From contig NC_090322.1 in assembly GCF_040869045.1 (NCBI RefSeq), positions 178,884,672-178,948,671 of the forward strand: a stretch of 64,000 nt of DNA, given 5' to 3'. The DNA is from Eurosta solidaginis (taxonomy: Eukaryota; Arthropoda; Insecta; Diptera; Tephritidae). Position numbers and translations under genes: made by a program. The notes under the pieces were generated by a model. It saw nothing but the letters and a program-made list of their open reading frames with translations. It ran no database searches and was not told the origin of the DNA. Of this stretch, positions 10,842-22,389 are shown piece after piece. Each line of letters starts with the position of its first letter. Within the stretch, counting starts at the first letter, position 1.

Positions 10842-11990
10842 GGTCTTGATTTAATTCCCACTTGTTTTCTTAAAAAATGCGCTGAACACATTTAACAGAA
10901 TCCAACTGTTTTATTTAATCTGTCCCTAAAACGTGGAATTTTTCCTTCTGCTTGGAAGGAATCTTTTCTCATACCCTGCACAAAAGTGGTAGTAGGCCAT
11001 GTGTAGAAAACTATCGAGGAATAGCAAAGTTGTCGGCCATCCCAGAGTTGTTGGAGCCATCGTTACCAATCAGCTAACATTTTCCATTTCTACTTTGATT
11101 GCAGAACCGCAACACGGATTCTGTAAAGGTAAATCTACCATTATAAATCTACTTGAATTCATAACTCAAGTTTCTAATGGATTTAGAGAAAATCTTTACA
11201 CCGATGTTATTTATACTGATTTCAGTAAAGCATTTGACAAAGGATTTAAACTGCCTAGGTAATTGGTGCAACGTAAATTCAATGCCGCTGATCCTCAATA
11301 AATGCAAACTCATGTCCCTCTCCCGAAGATCTTTGCCAGCAGCCTCTTACGTAATTAATAATTTTTGTCTTCTATCAGTAAACTATTTTGCGGACTTGGG
11401 AGTCACGATAGATGCTAAACTTAGTTTCAACCTTCATATTAATGCTACTGTCAATAAGACTAGAGGTGTTCTATCATTCGTGAAACGATGGTCTAAAGAA
11501 TTTAGTGACCTTTATGTAACTAAAGCCCTTTTTACCACGTTAGTTCGACCGATACTAGAATACGGATCAATAGTCTGGAATCCACAATATCGAGTTCATG
11601 CAGCTAGACTTGAATAAATACAAAAGCAATTTCTACTTTTTTCTTTAAGGAATTTTCAGTGGGACTCTGCGTATAATCTACCGCCTTATACAAGTCGGTT
11701 GAAGCTTATCAATCTTCCAACTCTTGCAAGTCGAAGAGAAATGCTAGTCGTTATATTTATGACTAAGCTCCTGAATGGATTGTTTTCTAGTCCAAGTAAA
11801 CTTTAACGTCCCATCACGAGTGTCAAGACATTACAAACCTCTTCTTTTGAGGCAGTGTAGAACTAACTTCGAATTGAAAGAACCTTTTCGGTGTTTGTGT
11901 CATGATTTTAACACCCATTCTAATTCATTTGATATAACGGATTCACTTTTTACCATAAAGAAAACTGTCTTATCCTATCTTAATTCGTAA
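10842..11990 (+). pseudogene. CR1/Jockey-type LINE ORF2 remnant, catalytic core deleted
   Basis: Begins in the RT fingers (LIPTCFLKKCAEHI, then a stop) and proceeds through NYRGIAKLSAIP, QHGFCKGKS and TDFSKAFDK (motif A). There an internal deletion of about 300 bp relative to the copy at 55640 removes motifs B and C, including YADD. It resumes at WCNVNSMPLILNKCK and continues as LGVTIDAKLSFNLHINATV, RPILEYGSIVWNP and NLPPYTSRLKLI-like residues to the C-terminus. Several stops and frameshifts are present. It is clearly related to, but diverged from, the LINE at 55640 and 44179. It cannot encode an active polymerase. Confidence 0.85.
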
Positions 11991-12084
11991 CAAAAAAAAA
12001 AAAAAACAATAGAATAAACTAAATATGTTCTCTAAATTAACAATGTTGTAGTATAAGTATAATTTCTAACTGTTATGTATATTA

Positions 12085-12115
12085 CTCAGCTGATGATTTT
12101 TATTCTGTAGCTGAG
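12085..12115 (+). other. Conserved hairpin in LINE 3' UTR
   Basis: CTCAGCT (12085-12091) and AGCTGAG (12109-12115) form a perfect 7-bp stem. The same stem and downstream GTTTTAGATCTC word occur in the 3' UTR of the LINE at 58358-58386, although the coding parts have diverged. Such 3' structures are known to be recognised by some LINE reverse transcriptases; that role is inferred here. Confidence 0.55.
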
Positions 12116-12246
12116 CAGTTTTAGATCTCCACGCTTAACAAATCTTCGCCTATCAACAACTCGGCAAAAACAAAAACAAATCCGTGCGTCATACGGATGC
12201 GCCTTCGCGCCGGTCGGGCGGGCTTTGGAGGGTATTAGTCCGTTGG

Positions 12247-12353
<107 letters not shown>

Positions 12354-13120
12354 AGGAACAATAGCGGCAGATCTGTGGTATAAGCTCATAAAGTATGCGA
12401 GCGATGGAAACATGCCGTTGCTTATTCAAAAGGGTAAGGGCTGCAGAAATGGTTCAAGAACTTTTAATGAAGTTGACGACCTTACTCGACGTTTTGACAG
12501 ATTTCGTCATTATGCGACACAGAGCCCCGACTCATGCTGAGTCGTAAAAGGTCAATTATTATAGCTCAGAAATTCTTTTACATCTAGATCTCTCCCGTCG
12601 ATGCTCAATACAATGAAAAATGTATAAGAAAAATATAATAATTAGTAAAAATCAACAGGGCACTTCCCAACATGAATGGACCAGGAGTAAAAACGTTTGT
12701 AATGTATGTATGTAGGCGGGTTCTTCGACACATTTAAAACACAGTTGCAACAGCTGACTAAACCTAACCTTTCCACATTCATCTAGTTTTTTTAGATGCC
12801 TCTGGATGTCAGTCAGTTGGAGTGTTATACCAGTGTTTTTCGAATTTTGTTTAATTTGCTGCTTTTTTCATCCTTTTAACTTGCGCAATTTTTTATTTAG
12901 AGTTAATTTTCATATTTGGTGCATTTCTATCAAAAATCTCAGACTATCTGAAATACATTTCAGTTTTTTGAAATACAATTCATTTCTCTGAAATACTCCT
13001 TTTTTATTTTTTTTAATAAAGGTGGAAAAGGTGAATAACAAATTGAGTTTGTACTAAATATTCAGCAGCCAAAAGCACAACAACAGTGTGAAATTTTTTT
13101 TTCAAATTTCGTCAATTAGA
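12354..13120. other. Unassigned sequence
   Basis: No gene supported. Some GAAATACA words near 12945-13000 resemble the short repeats at 10318-10410. Confidence 0.45.
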
Positions 13121-13131
13121 CACTGCTTTAT

Positions 13132-13468
13132 ATATTAAAAAAAAAACGAATGGCTTAGTAACCTTCGAAGAGATATTAGGCCGAGCTTCTCTTCCATTTT
13201 GCGTCGTGCTCCTTTTAATTTTACCTTTTGATGTGACGGCAACTATTTGTTTTATATCGACCCTGAACGGCACTGCAAGGCAGAAATACACTGGGAGTGC
13301 TTGCCAAACACTGCCGAGGGGCGATCCCGGTTAAACAAATTTCTTTTAATTGAAAAAACTTGTTTCTAAAATTTCGATGTTGCTTTGACCGGAAGTTGAA
13401 CCCACAATCATCGACTTGGTAGGCAGTGCACGCTACCACCATACCACGGCGGCCGCCAGACCTCTATG
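13132..13468 (-). mobile_element. Full-length tRNA-derived SINE with target duplication
   Basis: On the minus strand the head GGCGGCCGCCGTGGTATGG is followed by GGTGGTAGCGTGC (A box area) and GTGGGTTCAACTTCCGG (B box). The body has GGGATCGCCCCTCGG, TTTGGCAAGCACTCCCAG, AGGAGCACGACGCAAA and the end GGTTACTAAGCC. Flanking direct repeats CACTGCTTTAT lie at 13121-13131 and 13469-13479 and extend to 16 bp with one mismatch. Part of the middle is deleted. Other copies are at 20195, 30925, 42797 and 46682. It needs a LINE for movement; the partner is unknown. Confidence 0.85.
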
Positions 13469-13859
13469 CACTGCTTTATTTATTTTCGATATTTTAGAAC
13501 ATGAATTTTGTAAACGAAACTATGCAAACCGATTTCAAAAACCTTTTCAAAATAATTTGAGAAAGTCTTAAAAAAATTTTGAACTTTTTTTTGGAGATCT
13601 TTTAATTTATTTTTTTTTTGAGTGTGCGGATTTGCTGCCCATTGATGCCTGATTTTTGACAAGTTTTTTCGGAAGGGTGGTCCAGATTTTCTTCCATATG
13701 AAAAAAAATTTTACATTTTGAATGGAGGAAAATCTTAAACAACATACGAAAAAAAATTGTCAAAAGTCAATGCGAGTTTTGCGAGACCTTGGTTGGTTTT
13801 TTCCGTTTTTTCTAATTATTATTATATATTTCAAATGTTTTACTTCGTGTGTTTGCGCT

Positions 13860-14400
13860 GGTGTCAATTTATTAAAAATATGGTTATGGCCTTTCCCCCG
13901 AAATAGTCACATGGTCAAATGGCCACTGCACCAAATTTTGAAAAGTCACAAAAACAGTTGGCCTTATGACAACTTCAAATAGGCAATTGACCTTATGACC
14001 GGTTCATATGGCCATAAGCTAAACTGGCCTTAATTTCGTTGACTTTATGTCCCCCACCATAAAATTTTTGCTCCGCTCCTAGATACGTGTGCAAAATTTT
14101 AATTGACCTTATGGCAATTTTAAGTGGTCACAAGTCATTAAATTAATTTTTCCTTGATACATGTGTAATGTGTAAAGTTTCGACTGATCTTAATGCAATT
14201 AGAAGTACTCATGAGGAGAATTGATCTTATATCCGTTGAATTTAAGTCACCTAACCATCAAATTATTTTATTGTCATCTGTCGTTGATACGCGCATAAAG
14301 TTGACTTACTGTCCTTTTGAAGTGGTCATAAGTTCAGTTGAGTTTGTGTCCGTTGATCTTAATTCGGTCGGTTATATACAAACATACAGGTGGAGCTAAC
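13860..14400 (+). repeat. Degenerate tandem repeat with TTGACCTTATG words
   Basis: The words GACCTTATGAC, GGCCTTATGAC, TTGACTTTATGTCC, TTGACCTTATGGCA and TTGATCTTATATCC recur at irregular spacing, with shared context such as GATACGTGTGCAAA. It looks like an old tandem array with a unit of very roughly 70-100 bp. No coding frame convinces. Confidence 0.5.
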
Positions 14401-14639
14401 ATAAGGTGTTACTGATCGGGCTTGCAATGCCATTATTGATTAAAACACAGAGAACTCCAAAAGCAAAGCCTGAAAATTTCGTGAATTTTTATCGAGTTTT
14501 CCAAAAATGTTTGCAATTAGTTTGCACAGTTTTAATTACAAAATACAAATATATTTTTTTCTAAAATAGCAAAAATAAAACAAAAAGAAGTTGACTGCCA
14601 AATTTAGATGAAATTTTTCACTGCTAGTTTTCTATTCGC

Positions 14640-14925
14640 TGCTGTATGTTTTACCCATATACATAATTGGACACAAGCGTGTCGACAGCGGACACAAGAG
14701 CCAAGGCATTTCTCTCAGTGTATATAAAAAGTCCAGTCAACATTATGAAGCACAAACGAATAATATTTTGCAACTCTTTGCAGCTTTTTATTTTCTTTGA
14801 ATTTGAATGTTTGAGTTCGTTTATATATTTGTTCAGATTATAATATTAACCTTTCGATTATATTGTTTTAATTCGAACAACGTGTCCTCTATTGCGTCTA
14901 GTAATTTTTGTTGACCCCTGAGAAG
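14640..14925 (+). promoter_or_regulatory. Possible LTR-like promoter segment
   Basis: A TATATAAAAAG box at about 14719 follows CATTTCTCTCAGTG, with ATAATAT-type sequence downstream, a spacing reminiscent of a small LTR. No second LTR, primer-binding site or gag-pol was found, so this is tentative. Confidence 0.25.
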
Positions 14926-14934
14926 AACTATGGG

Positions 14935-15292
14935 ATTCAAGGAGTTGATAAGCGCAATTCAAAGCTTTCGCAACCCAATTGTCAACGACACCTACGCGGT
15001 AGCGAATCCTGTTACAAATATGAATGTATCAAACACATACTTAGCAGGCGAGGCTCTGGCGGCCCTTAGCTCATTATTGAACTGGTTGCTGGGGAGAGGA
15101 GGGGAGGTGGCCTTGAAGGTTCAATGTGGTCATATTAAATTGTTCCCGCGATGGTCGGGCTAGCACCTTAGTGCTGTTTGAAATCCGAACGTACCGAATC
15201 TTTATCCTACAAAGGACCACAAATATCGATAGTACTCCCCAAAATCTTCAAGGAGTGTCCTTATCGATACAGCAACAACAAAACTATGAACA
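14935..15292 (+). mobile_element. Rep-A interspersed repeat, copy 2
   Basis: Plus-oriented. Keeps CAACCCAATTGTCAAC, TCCCGCGATGGTCGGGCTAG and the CAACAACAA end at about 15281. The first part is diverged and there is an extra stretch near 15010-15050. Its 3' side abuts the minus-strand LINE. Confidence 0.65.
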
Positions 15293-15388
15293 AACCAGAT
15301 TGCATGCGACCCACATCCGACTTAAACATTTTTATTTATTTTTCAAACACACAACCTTAACCTCAACCTGACCATATATGCATGTCTT

Positions 15389-17010
15389 TTATTGAGCAAA
15401 GTAGTGCCGCAGCTCGTTTTTGAAGCGCAGTGAGTTTTGTATAGCTTTAAGCTTCACAGGCAGGGCATTCCAAAGGCGGACAGCACAAACGAAGAACTGG
15501 CGCTCAGTTATAAGGTTGGTGTACTTCATACTAAGTAAGTTTAGCGAACAAGGCGATCTGATAAATTGAAGATGTTCCCTGAGGTATTTGGGCTCTTGTG
15601 AGATAATGACCTTCTGAAGTAGAGTTAGACATTTTAAGTTTAGCAGATTATCAAAGCTTATGGAAGATAGTTGTATGGTATAAGCAGATATGTGTTCATG
15701 ACGTTTAACACCGTACCCATATCTTGCGATGCTATTGTATAGGACATAAAGTTTATTACGGCACAGACTATCACAACTGGCATACAGTTCACATTCATAG
15801 AACAGGGTTGGGAACATGAATGGTTTAGCTAAAAGCAGTCGAACTTGCACTGGGGTAAAATTTTGGATAATCCAAAGTGAACGTAGCATGCCGTAGACCC
15901 CGCTTATTGCACTATATATGTGGTTATTCCAAGTAAACGTTCTATTAAAAATTACTCCTAGGTTTTTTGCAGTATTTACACATTTTATAGCTGCATTATT
16001 TAATATAACTTTGTCATAGTCTTCATATTTCAGAATATTCTTATAAATAATTATGCGCTGTGATTTGTTGGGATTCAAAAGTAACCCATTATCACATGCC
16101 CACTTGTTTATGCTCTCAAGGTCGGCGTTTAGAAGACTAATACAGCTATTGACGGAAACCGTGGGACAACTTACATATAATTGAACTTCATCCGCATAGA
16201 CGTGAATATCACAGTACTTTAATACACTTTGAATGTCATTTACATATAACACAAAGAGCAGTTGACCAAGAATCGAGCCTTGGAGAACCACCTTGCTAAT
16301 CGTTAAATAATCAGATATATTGTTAGCGACACATAAAGCTTGCGATCGATCGCTAAGGTATGAGAGTAATAAACGTAACGCTGGTGGTGAGAAATTGAAC
16401 AAGTTTTTGAGCTTCATGGCCAGGATCGTATGGTTGACAGTGTCGAAGGCTTTTGAATTATCCAAAAGCGTCAAAAACGTTACGAGGTTTTTATTTATGT
16501 TCAGTCTAATATAGTCATATACCTTAATTAGAGCAGTTGTAGAGCTGCGGTTGGTTCTAAATCCAGACTCTGTCCAATTAATAAAGGAACTACGACTTAA
16601 GAAAGAACTTATTTGGACATGCATTAAACGTTCGAGGATTTTGGACAGAAACGGCAGTATTGCAATGGGCCTATATTCCCCATTTGTTTTTTTAATTGGG
16701 ACTACTTTAACTACCTTCCAAAATGGAGGGAAAATAGATGAGGACAGGATAGTATTGAGGGCAACGTATGGTAAAATTTTGGGAAGTATGCACTTAAAAA
16801 ACTTGGGATGAGTACCATCTAGGCCAGTAGCATTAGACTTAATACTAAGAACGGACTTAATAACTGCACAATAATCAACGTTGGAGAATGAAAAACCAGG
16901 TAATGAACTAGGTAAACAATCACTATACCTATCAATACGTACGTTACTGTCACAATTAGATAGCTGAACTAATTTACATTTATGTGTGCATCGGTGGCAT
17001 TGTCCTTAAC
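15389..17010 (-). pseudogene. LINE reverse transcriptase, 5'-truncated, YADE instead of YADD
   Basis: A frame open for about 540 codons on the minus strand, with no in-frame stop back to a TAA near 17012. Reading from its start: KSVLSIKSNATGLDGTHPKF, PPFWKVVKVVPIKK, YRPIAILPFLSKILERL, SKAFDTVNHTIL (motif A), VLQGSILGQLLFVLYVNDI (motif B region), HVYADEVQLY (motif C), then the thumb and C-terminal region to FKNELRHYFAQ. The family consensus at motif C is YADD and at motif B VPQGSILGPLL. The Asp-to-Glu and Pro-to-Leu changes argue for loss of activity. ORF1 and endonuclease are absent, so it is a 5'-truncated insertion of CR1/Jockey-group type. Confidence 0.85.
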
Positions 17011-17337
17011 GCCTATACCAATATCTCGGATATGCTTCCATGTATTTGCAAAAAAACTCGCTGGAATAAGAAAAAATGTTAAGTGGGTGAATACATTTAG
17101 ACTTGTAACTGTGTAAGCCTCGAATGCTTTTATGTTGCAAAAATACATTCTAAGCACCTTTTTATGCTAAAAATCCAATATAGTAATATTGGAGAAGTTA
17201 ATATCTAACATTTTACCCAGTATGCTTTTGCTTATGATATGGTTGTTATTTAAATCAGGGACCTTAAATGTTATTTCTTTTATAACAAAAATCTTCAGAA
17301 AAAATTATTTCGTGAAGAAAAATTTAAATCTGGACTT
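17011..17337. other. Unassigned sequence
   Basis: Lies between the LINE and the duplicated unit. No feature seen. Confidence 0.4.
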
Positions 17338-18232
17338 TTATTTTTTACACGGGCAATTAAAGTCGTCCTAAAGCCCGGCTCATCCAAATGAAACGTTTTT
17401 TTTTTTTTCATACAGAATCCTCCTAAATTCAGCAGTATGCGGTGAGTCCAGTTTCCACGCAATATCTCAATCGTATCAAACTTTATGGCGAAAAAAAACA
17501 AATGCAAGTTTACTATGGAGAAGTATAAGTAAAGTAATATAAGAGTTGGTTGGGGTTAACGAAGACAAATATCTATATATGTAAGTAGCAAACATTTAGA
17601 ATTTTCTAATTCCTATATTTAGGAGAATCGATTGGTAAAAAACTCGTTTCATTTAGATGAGCTCTTCCTTGGTTCAGATCGGTCTCATTCGAAACTATAT
17701 CTCTAAGTAGCTATAGCTGTGTCACCGTGATTTTATGTCTTATCACAACGAACCTTCATGCTGCCCTAGAGAGCTTCCCTCACCAAGACAGCTACCATCT
17801 AACCTAGCTGATGTGTTATTTGGCGCTAATGTGTTATATGCTGTTGACAATCAAAATATATTTGCGATTCCTGATAAAAGTTTTGATATACAGCAAAGAC
17901 AATGCATTCAATGTAACGAGGAGATATTAAAAGTTCCTGTTACCAATATTAAAAATTTACGTTCATTTGTTTCATAGTCATCTTCATATGAAAAAGTATG
18001 TGGCGATGTCTAATTTTTATACTCGACTGTGCAAATCACAAAGAGCTTAAAATTTAGTTAGGCTGTAAGTTGTAATGTATAAATTATTCTTAGATTGCAA
18101 AAATAACTGGTTTCAGCTAGCAATTTCTTTCGCTGTCTTTTTTTCGTAAAGGGAGTAAGACTCCCTAGAGGGTTCCACGTAATTCTGGATATTGTGGGCA
18201 AATAAAACAATTTATTTATTTTATTTATTTGT
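17338..18232 (+). repeat. Tandem duplication, unit 1 (intact)
   Basis: An uninterrupted unit made of segment A (17338-17650) and segment B (17651-18232). A repeats at 18233-18447 plus 19733-19858, and B repeats at 21284-21870. The uninterrupted AAGTAATATAAGAG at about 17531 is the empty-site equivalent of the mariner insertion in unit 2. Confidence 0.8.
17735..17977 (+). CDS. Hypothetical 80-aa ORF in duplicated unit 1
   Basis: Opens at ATG 17735 (MSYHNEPSCCPRELP) and ends KNLRSFVS. It contains Cys pairs (SCCP; CIQC) but no family I recognise. The twin ORF at 21370 differs at 10 residues. By eye the nucleotide changes are mostly amino-acid changing, about 13 against 4 silent, so there is no sign of protein-level constraint. 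It may be a fragment of a mobile-element protein or simply non-coding. Confidence 0.3.
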   Translation: MSYHNEPSCCPRELPSPRQLPSNLADVLFGANVLYAVDNQNIFAIPDKSFDIQQRQCIQCNEEILKVPVTNIKNLRSFVS

Positions 18233-18447
18233 ACACACGCAATAAAAGTCCTCCTAAAGTCCGGCTCATCCAAATGAAACGATTTTTTGTTTGTTTGTTT
18301 TTTTTTTTTTTTCATACAGAATCCTTCTAGTTTCAAAAGAATGCGGTGAATGTAATTTCAACGCAATATCTCAATTGGATCAAATCTTATGGCGAAAAAA
18401 AACAAATGCAAGTTTACTAAGTATGGAAAAGTATAAGTAAAGTAATA

Positions 18448-19732
18448 CGAGGATTGCTATTTATATTTTGAGCCTTGTCAACACTAATTGTTTGCCGGCG
18501 CCATCTGACGTTTTCAGTTTGAAAATTTGACGTTTTTAAGCATAACCTTCTTCAGAAAATTTTGACATTTGAGCACAACTTGTGTTGTTTACAGTAACTT
18601 AAAAATTGTATCTTAGCGAAAAAATGTAATTAACTCGTGAAAATTTTCGAGCGATGATTTTTTACGATTTTCGACGTGGATTATCAAGACAGGAGTACTT
18701 TGAGCAATTTACTTCCACTTTTGGTGATGAAGTTCCATCCTTTGCCAGTGTGAAGCGCTGGTATAACGAATTCCATCGTGGCCGCCGTTCGCTCAGGGAC
18801 GAAAGTCGTGAATGTCGTCCAAAATAAGTTGTTTTGCAACAAAACATTGACGCTGTGCGCGAACTTATATTGCAAGATCGTCATACGACTTATCGTGAAA
18901 TTGATGCATCCCTGGGCATTAGTATGACGAGCATCAATTATATATTGCATGAATATTTAGCTCTGAAAAAAAATTTATTCGCGTTGGATCCCGCATAATT
19001 TGATAAACGCTCAAAAAGATGCTCGTGTCAATTGGTGCAAAAAAATGCTCAAGAAATACAATCGCGGTGCATCAAAAGCTGTATATCATCTACACACGTC
19101 ACGAATCTTGGATCTATGCGTATGAGCCCGAAACAAAACAACAATCCACTGTATGGGTCTTCCAAGTTGGACCAAATCTGACAAAAGTGAGTCGTGCGCG
19201 AAGCACTTCGAAGCAAATTACCGCCTGTTTCTTCGGAATAACTGGAAATGTGGCTACCGTGGCATTAGAGCAACGAAGAGCGGTGAGTTCCGAATAGTAC
19301 GAAACCATTTGTTTGCCAGTAGTGCTTGGTGAAATACGGAAGAAGAAGCGGCAACCAAGGATCATTCTTCATCATAACAATGCCAGCTCTCACACAACGG
19401 CTGAAACAACCGTCTATTTGACTGGCCAAATCGTCGAATTAATGAGTCACCCTGCGTACAGCCCTGAATTGGCGCCAAATGACTTCTTTTTATTTCCACA
19501 AATCAAGAATAAATTGCGTGGCCAACGATTTTCGGCGCCTGAAGAAGCCGTTGATGCATTCAAAAACCATGTTTTGGAGATACCTCAATCGGAGTGGAAA
19601 AAGTGCTACGAAAATTTGTTTGAACAAAAGTGTTTTGATTATCATGGAGAACACTTCGTAAAACAATAAATCCATTTTCGATAATAAATTACTGTCTTTT
19701 CATTATTAGGCTCAAAATATAAATAGCAACCG
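18448..19732 (+). mobile_element. Full-length dead mariner element, 1285 bp
   Basis: Terminal inverted repeats share TTGCTATTTATATTTTGAGC, starting at 18454 on the left and inverted at 19709-19728 on the right. The outermost bases differ (CGAGGA against CGG). TA dinucleotides at 18446-18447 and 19733-19734 are the target duplication. Removing the element and one TA restores AAGTAATATAAGAG, exactly as found unfilled in the sister repeat near 17531. Length and D34D-type spacing fit mariner. It is not mobile, as its transposase is broken. Confidence 0.95.
18624..19669 (+). pseudogene. Mariner transposase pseudogene
   Basis: A diagnostic order of parts: LTRENFRAMIFYDFRRGLSR near the N-terminus, helix-turn-helix-like SVKRWYNEFHRG, HESWIYAYEPE (first catalytic block), RIILHHNNASSHT (second block) and HPAYSPELAPNDFFLFP (third block). 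Thirty-four residues separate the second and third catalytic positions, as in the D34D mariner family. The first Asp (usually GDE) reads RHE and the second (usually HDN) reads HNN; only the third Asp remains. The start codon is followed at once by TAA, and further stops near 18826, 18998, 19181 and 19296 plus at least one frameshift break the frame. Confidence 0.95.
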
Positions 19733-20194
19733 TATAAGAGTTGGTTATGGTTTAACGCAGACAAATTTTTAGTATAAGTAGCAAACACTTTGAAGTGTAT
19801 CCCCAGGTTTCAAATTCAGATATTTATGAGAATCGATTGGTACAAAACTCGTTTCTTTAACCTATGACAATTTTATGACCCGGACTTTATCGACTCAAAA
19901 AGAAAAAAAATATATTAAAATGGGTCCCTGATTTAAATCTTTTGCTATCTTATTGTTTTTGTTTTGGATAATGTCTAAATGAAATATGCTGTCAACGTTG
20001 CTGTGCAACTCATTAATATTTATCACATACGCATATCAGCAGCCAAGCTAAACAAAACCATCAGCTTAGTTACATATCTTTGTTTGTATGTGTTTGTGTA
20101 TAATTTTTTGCAGTCTCATAGTCAAAGGATACATTTTGTTATCGATTGAAGATGGTTAAGAAAATTATGTCGGAAATAGTAAATCTAACTTAGC

Positions 20195-20515
20195 TTTAAA
20201 TTGCTTCGTGCTCCTTTTAAAATTTTCCTAGAAATTGACGGGACATGTAGATCCCATGTTTTATGCCGACTCCTAACGTCAACTGCAGGGTAGATGAGTC
20301 TTCATTGAGAAGCTTGTAATGGCAGAAATACACTCGAGAGTTATTGCCAAACCACTGCCAAGGGTGACTTCAGTTAGGTTAGGTTGAACTGGCAGACCCT
20401 ACGTACACTAAATGAGTTTGCTCAACGAAGAAGACTTATTTTAAATTTTTGACGTTGCTTTGACCGGGTCTTGAACCCAAGACATTCGATGTGGTAAATG
20501 AAGCACCACGGCTGT
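20195..20515 (-). mobile_element. tRNA-derived SINE, degenerate, with LINE-tail insertion
   Basis: Minus strand: CAGCCGTGGTGC head (about 20510), TTGGGTTCAAGACCCGGTC (B box), then CTCTCGAGTGTATTTCTGCC and GGAGCACGAAGCAATTT. Within it, at about 20378-20425, lies TTAGGTTAGGTTGAACTGGC. This resembles the inverted 3' tail of the R1-like LINEs (compare TTAGGTTGAACTGGC at about 30149), which suggests a small insertion or template switch. Confidence 0.7.
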
Positions 20516-21049
20516 AAAAAATATTTACCTCAATTTTGCATACATTGTTTTAAGGGCATAGTTGAGACATAGACAATGTGTTATTACCTTGAGTATATTG
20601 ATCCAAATGTAGCCTAAATAGCTCAAAATTGATTTTGGGAGAGTATGATTATCAAAGTCACATCATCATGGCTTTCAGTAAAGTATTATAAGTTTGGATA
20701 CCTCAAAACCGTTCTAGATATCGAACAAATTAAGAGCTAGTGATCAAAAAAGCTTAAGTATAAATTCTTTAACTATTAAAAATACATTTTCCGGAAAGCC
20801 AGCTGGTTAGCAGATCCTCAAAACATATGCGCTTCATCAGATCTGTATATTTAAAACTGTATATAAATTTCTAACCTGCTTGAAATGCTCTTGAAAAAAA
20901 AAAACATGACGTAGAAATTGTAGGCTCACAATATGTACATATATACTACATACTTAACTGAACTGTCCTGGTTACCCAATGTGAAAGATAGGGACACGAA
21001 GGCTTGCCTTTTACTACTGCAGGGAGGCTATCGGCAACAACAACATCTA

Positions 21050-21245
21050 CTCTAATGGCCAAGTGGCCTACTCTGATGGCCAAGGCCTTGAGTTCACCTT
21101 TGGTGTGATCAAGGGCGATCTAAGAGTGCCTGACCTCGCTTGCGATTAGGTCAAATTATTTTATGATAAACTTTATCTGGTCCCGGGCCATAGTGATATC
21201 CCTGGCAGCTGTCAAGCGTTTCTCTTCCCCCGCATCGGTACAGTT
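21050..21245 (+). pseudogene. LINE RNase H fragment
   Basis: One frame reads LYLVPGHSDIPGSCQAF at about 21170-21222, matching the (W)VPGHxxIxGNxxAD block at the end of LINE RNase H domains. The rest is too decayed to extend. A remnant in the insertion that splits the tandem duplication. Confidence 0.55.
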
Positions 21246-21369
21246 TAACCAGATGAAGATGGCTTTAAGGATTTAGAGACGTCTCATTTAGATGAGCCCT
21301 TTCTTGGTTGACATTCGGATCATTCGAAACTATATCTCTAAGTAGCTATAGCTACGTCACTGTTATTTT

Positions 21370-21612
21370 ATGTCGTATTGCAACAAACCTTCATGCTGCC
21401 CCAGTGAGGTTCCCCTACCAGGACAGCTACCACCTAACCTAGCTGATATGTTATTTGGCGCTAATGTATTATATGCTGTTACCAATCAGAATATATTTGC
21501 GATTCCTGATAAAAGTTTTGATATACAGCAAAGACAATGCAGTCAATGTAACGAGGAGATATTAAAAGTTCCTGTTACCAATATTAAAAATTTACGTTCA
21601 TTTGTTTCATAG
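21370..21612 (+). CDS. Hypothetical 80-aa ORF in duplicated unit 2
   Basis: Twin of the ORF at 17735: starts MSYCNKPSCCPSEVP, ends KNLRSFVS. The C-terminal half from FAIPDKSFDIQQRQC onward is nearly identical, while the N-terminal half varies. Function unknown. The mix of changes gives no evidence for selection on a protein. Confidence 0.3.
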   Translation: MSYCNKPSCCPSEVPLPGQLPPNLADMLFGANVLYAVTNQNIFAIPDKSFDIQQRQCSQCNEEILKVPVTNIKNLRSFVS

Positions 21613-22389
21613 TAATCTTCATATGAAAAAGTTTGTGACGATGCCTAATTTTTATACTCAACTGTGCAAATCACAAAGAGCTTTAAAATTTTGTTAGGCT
21701 ATAAGTTGTAATGTATAAATTATTCTTAGATGGAAAAAATAAACTGGTTTCAGCTAGCAATTTCTTTCGCTGTCGTTTTTTCGTTTCCTTTTCGTATAGG
21801 GAGTCAGACTCCCCAGAGGGTTCCACGTAATTCTGGATATTGTGGGCAAAGAAATAGCAAAACAATTTTATTTTTGACTTTTCCAGACTTAAGCCCAATT
21901 TACCAGATGTACTATATTCAGCAAATGAATGGTCTGTAGCACTGTTTTTTGGTTCAGTTCTGTTGAAACTTTTTAATTAGAATTCCGTTGAAGAATTTTG
22001 ATGACAGTTCGTGACTGATTATTGCCTTTTAAATGAGACGCTTAAGTGTTGTTGTTACAATGCCATCTAGCTAACAGCTTGGTAAATAATGCACTGTTAC
22101 ACCCAAACTCCGACTCCCTTACAATTTTTGTAATATAAAATCCTTTTCTTTGTCGAATATTGCACGAAGTGCATGTTTTGCACCCCGATTGTTGACTCTT
22201 TACAAGGCAATCCTCTCTGAATCTATGTATGTATGTAGACATGAACACTAGATCATATCACGATTAAAAGAGATTCTAATTAAAATAAAAACCAATATAA
22301 AGCAATGATATCCCGATGACACTGAATAGCTCCTGAAGGGTGATTTCAACTAATCTCCTTTCCGGTATGCATGTGAGCTGCGTCCATCA

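Larger units (their letters stand above)
18233..21870 (+). repeat. Tandem duplication, unit 2 (split twice)
   Basis: Pieces 18233-18447, 19733-19858 and 21284-21870 align in order with unit 1. The first gap is the mariner. The second gap (19859-21283) separates the A end (AAAACTCGTTTC) from the B start (CATTTAGATGAGC), which are joined in unit 1, and it holds a SINE and LINE debris. Confidence 0.75.
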
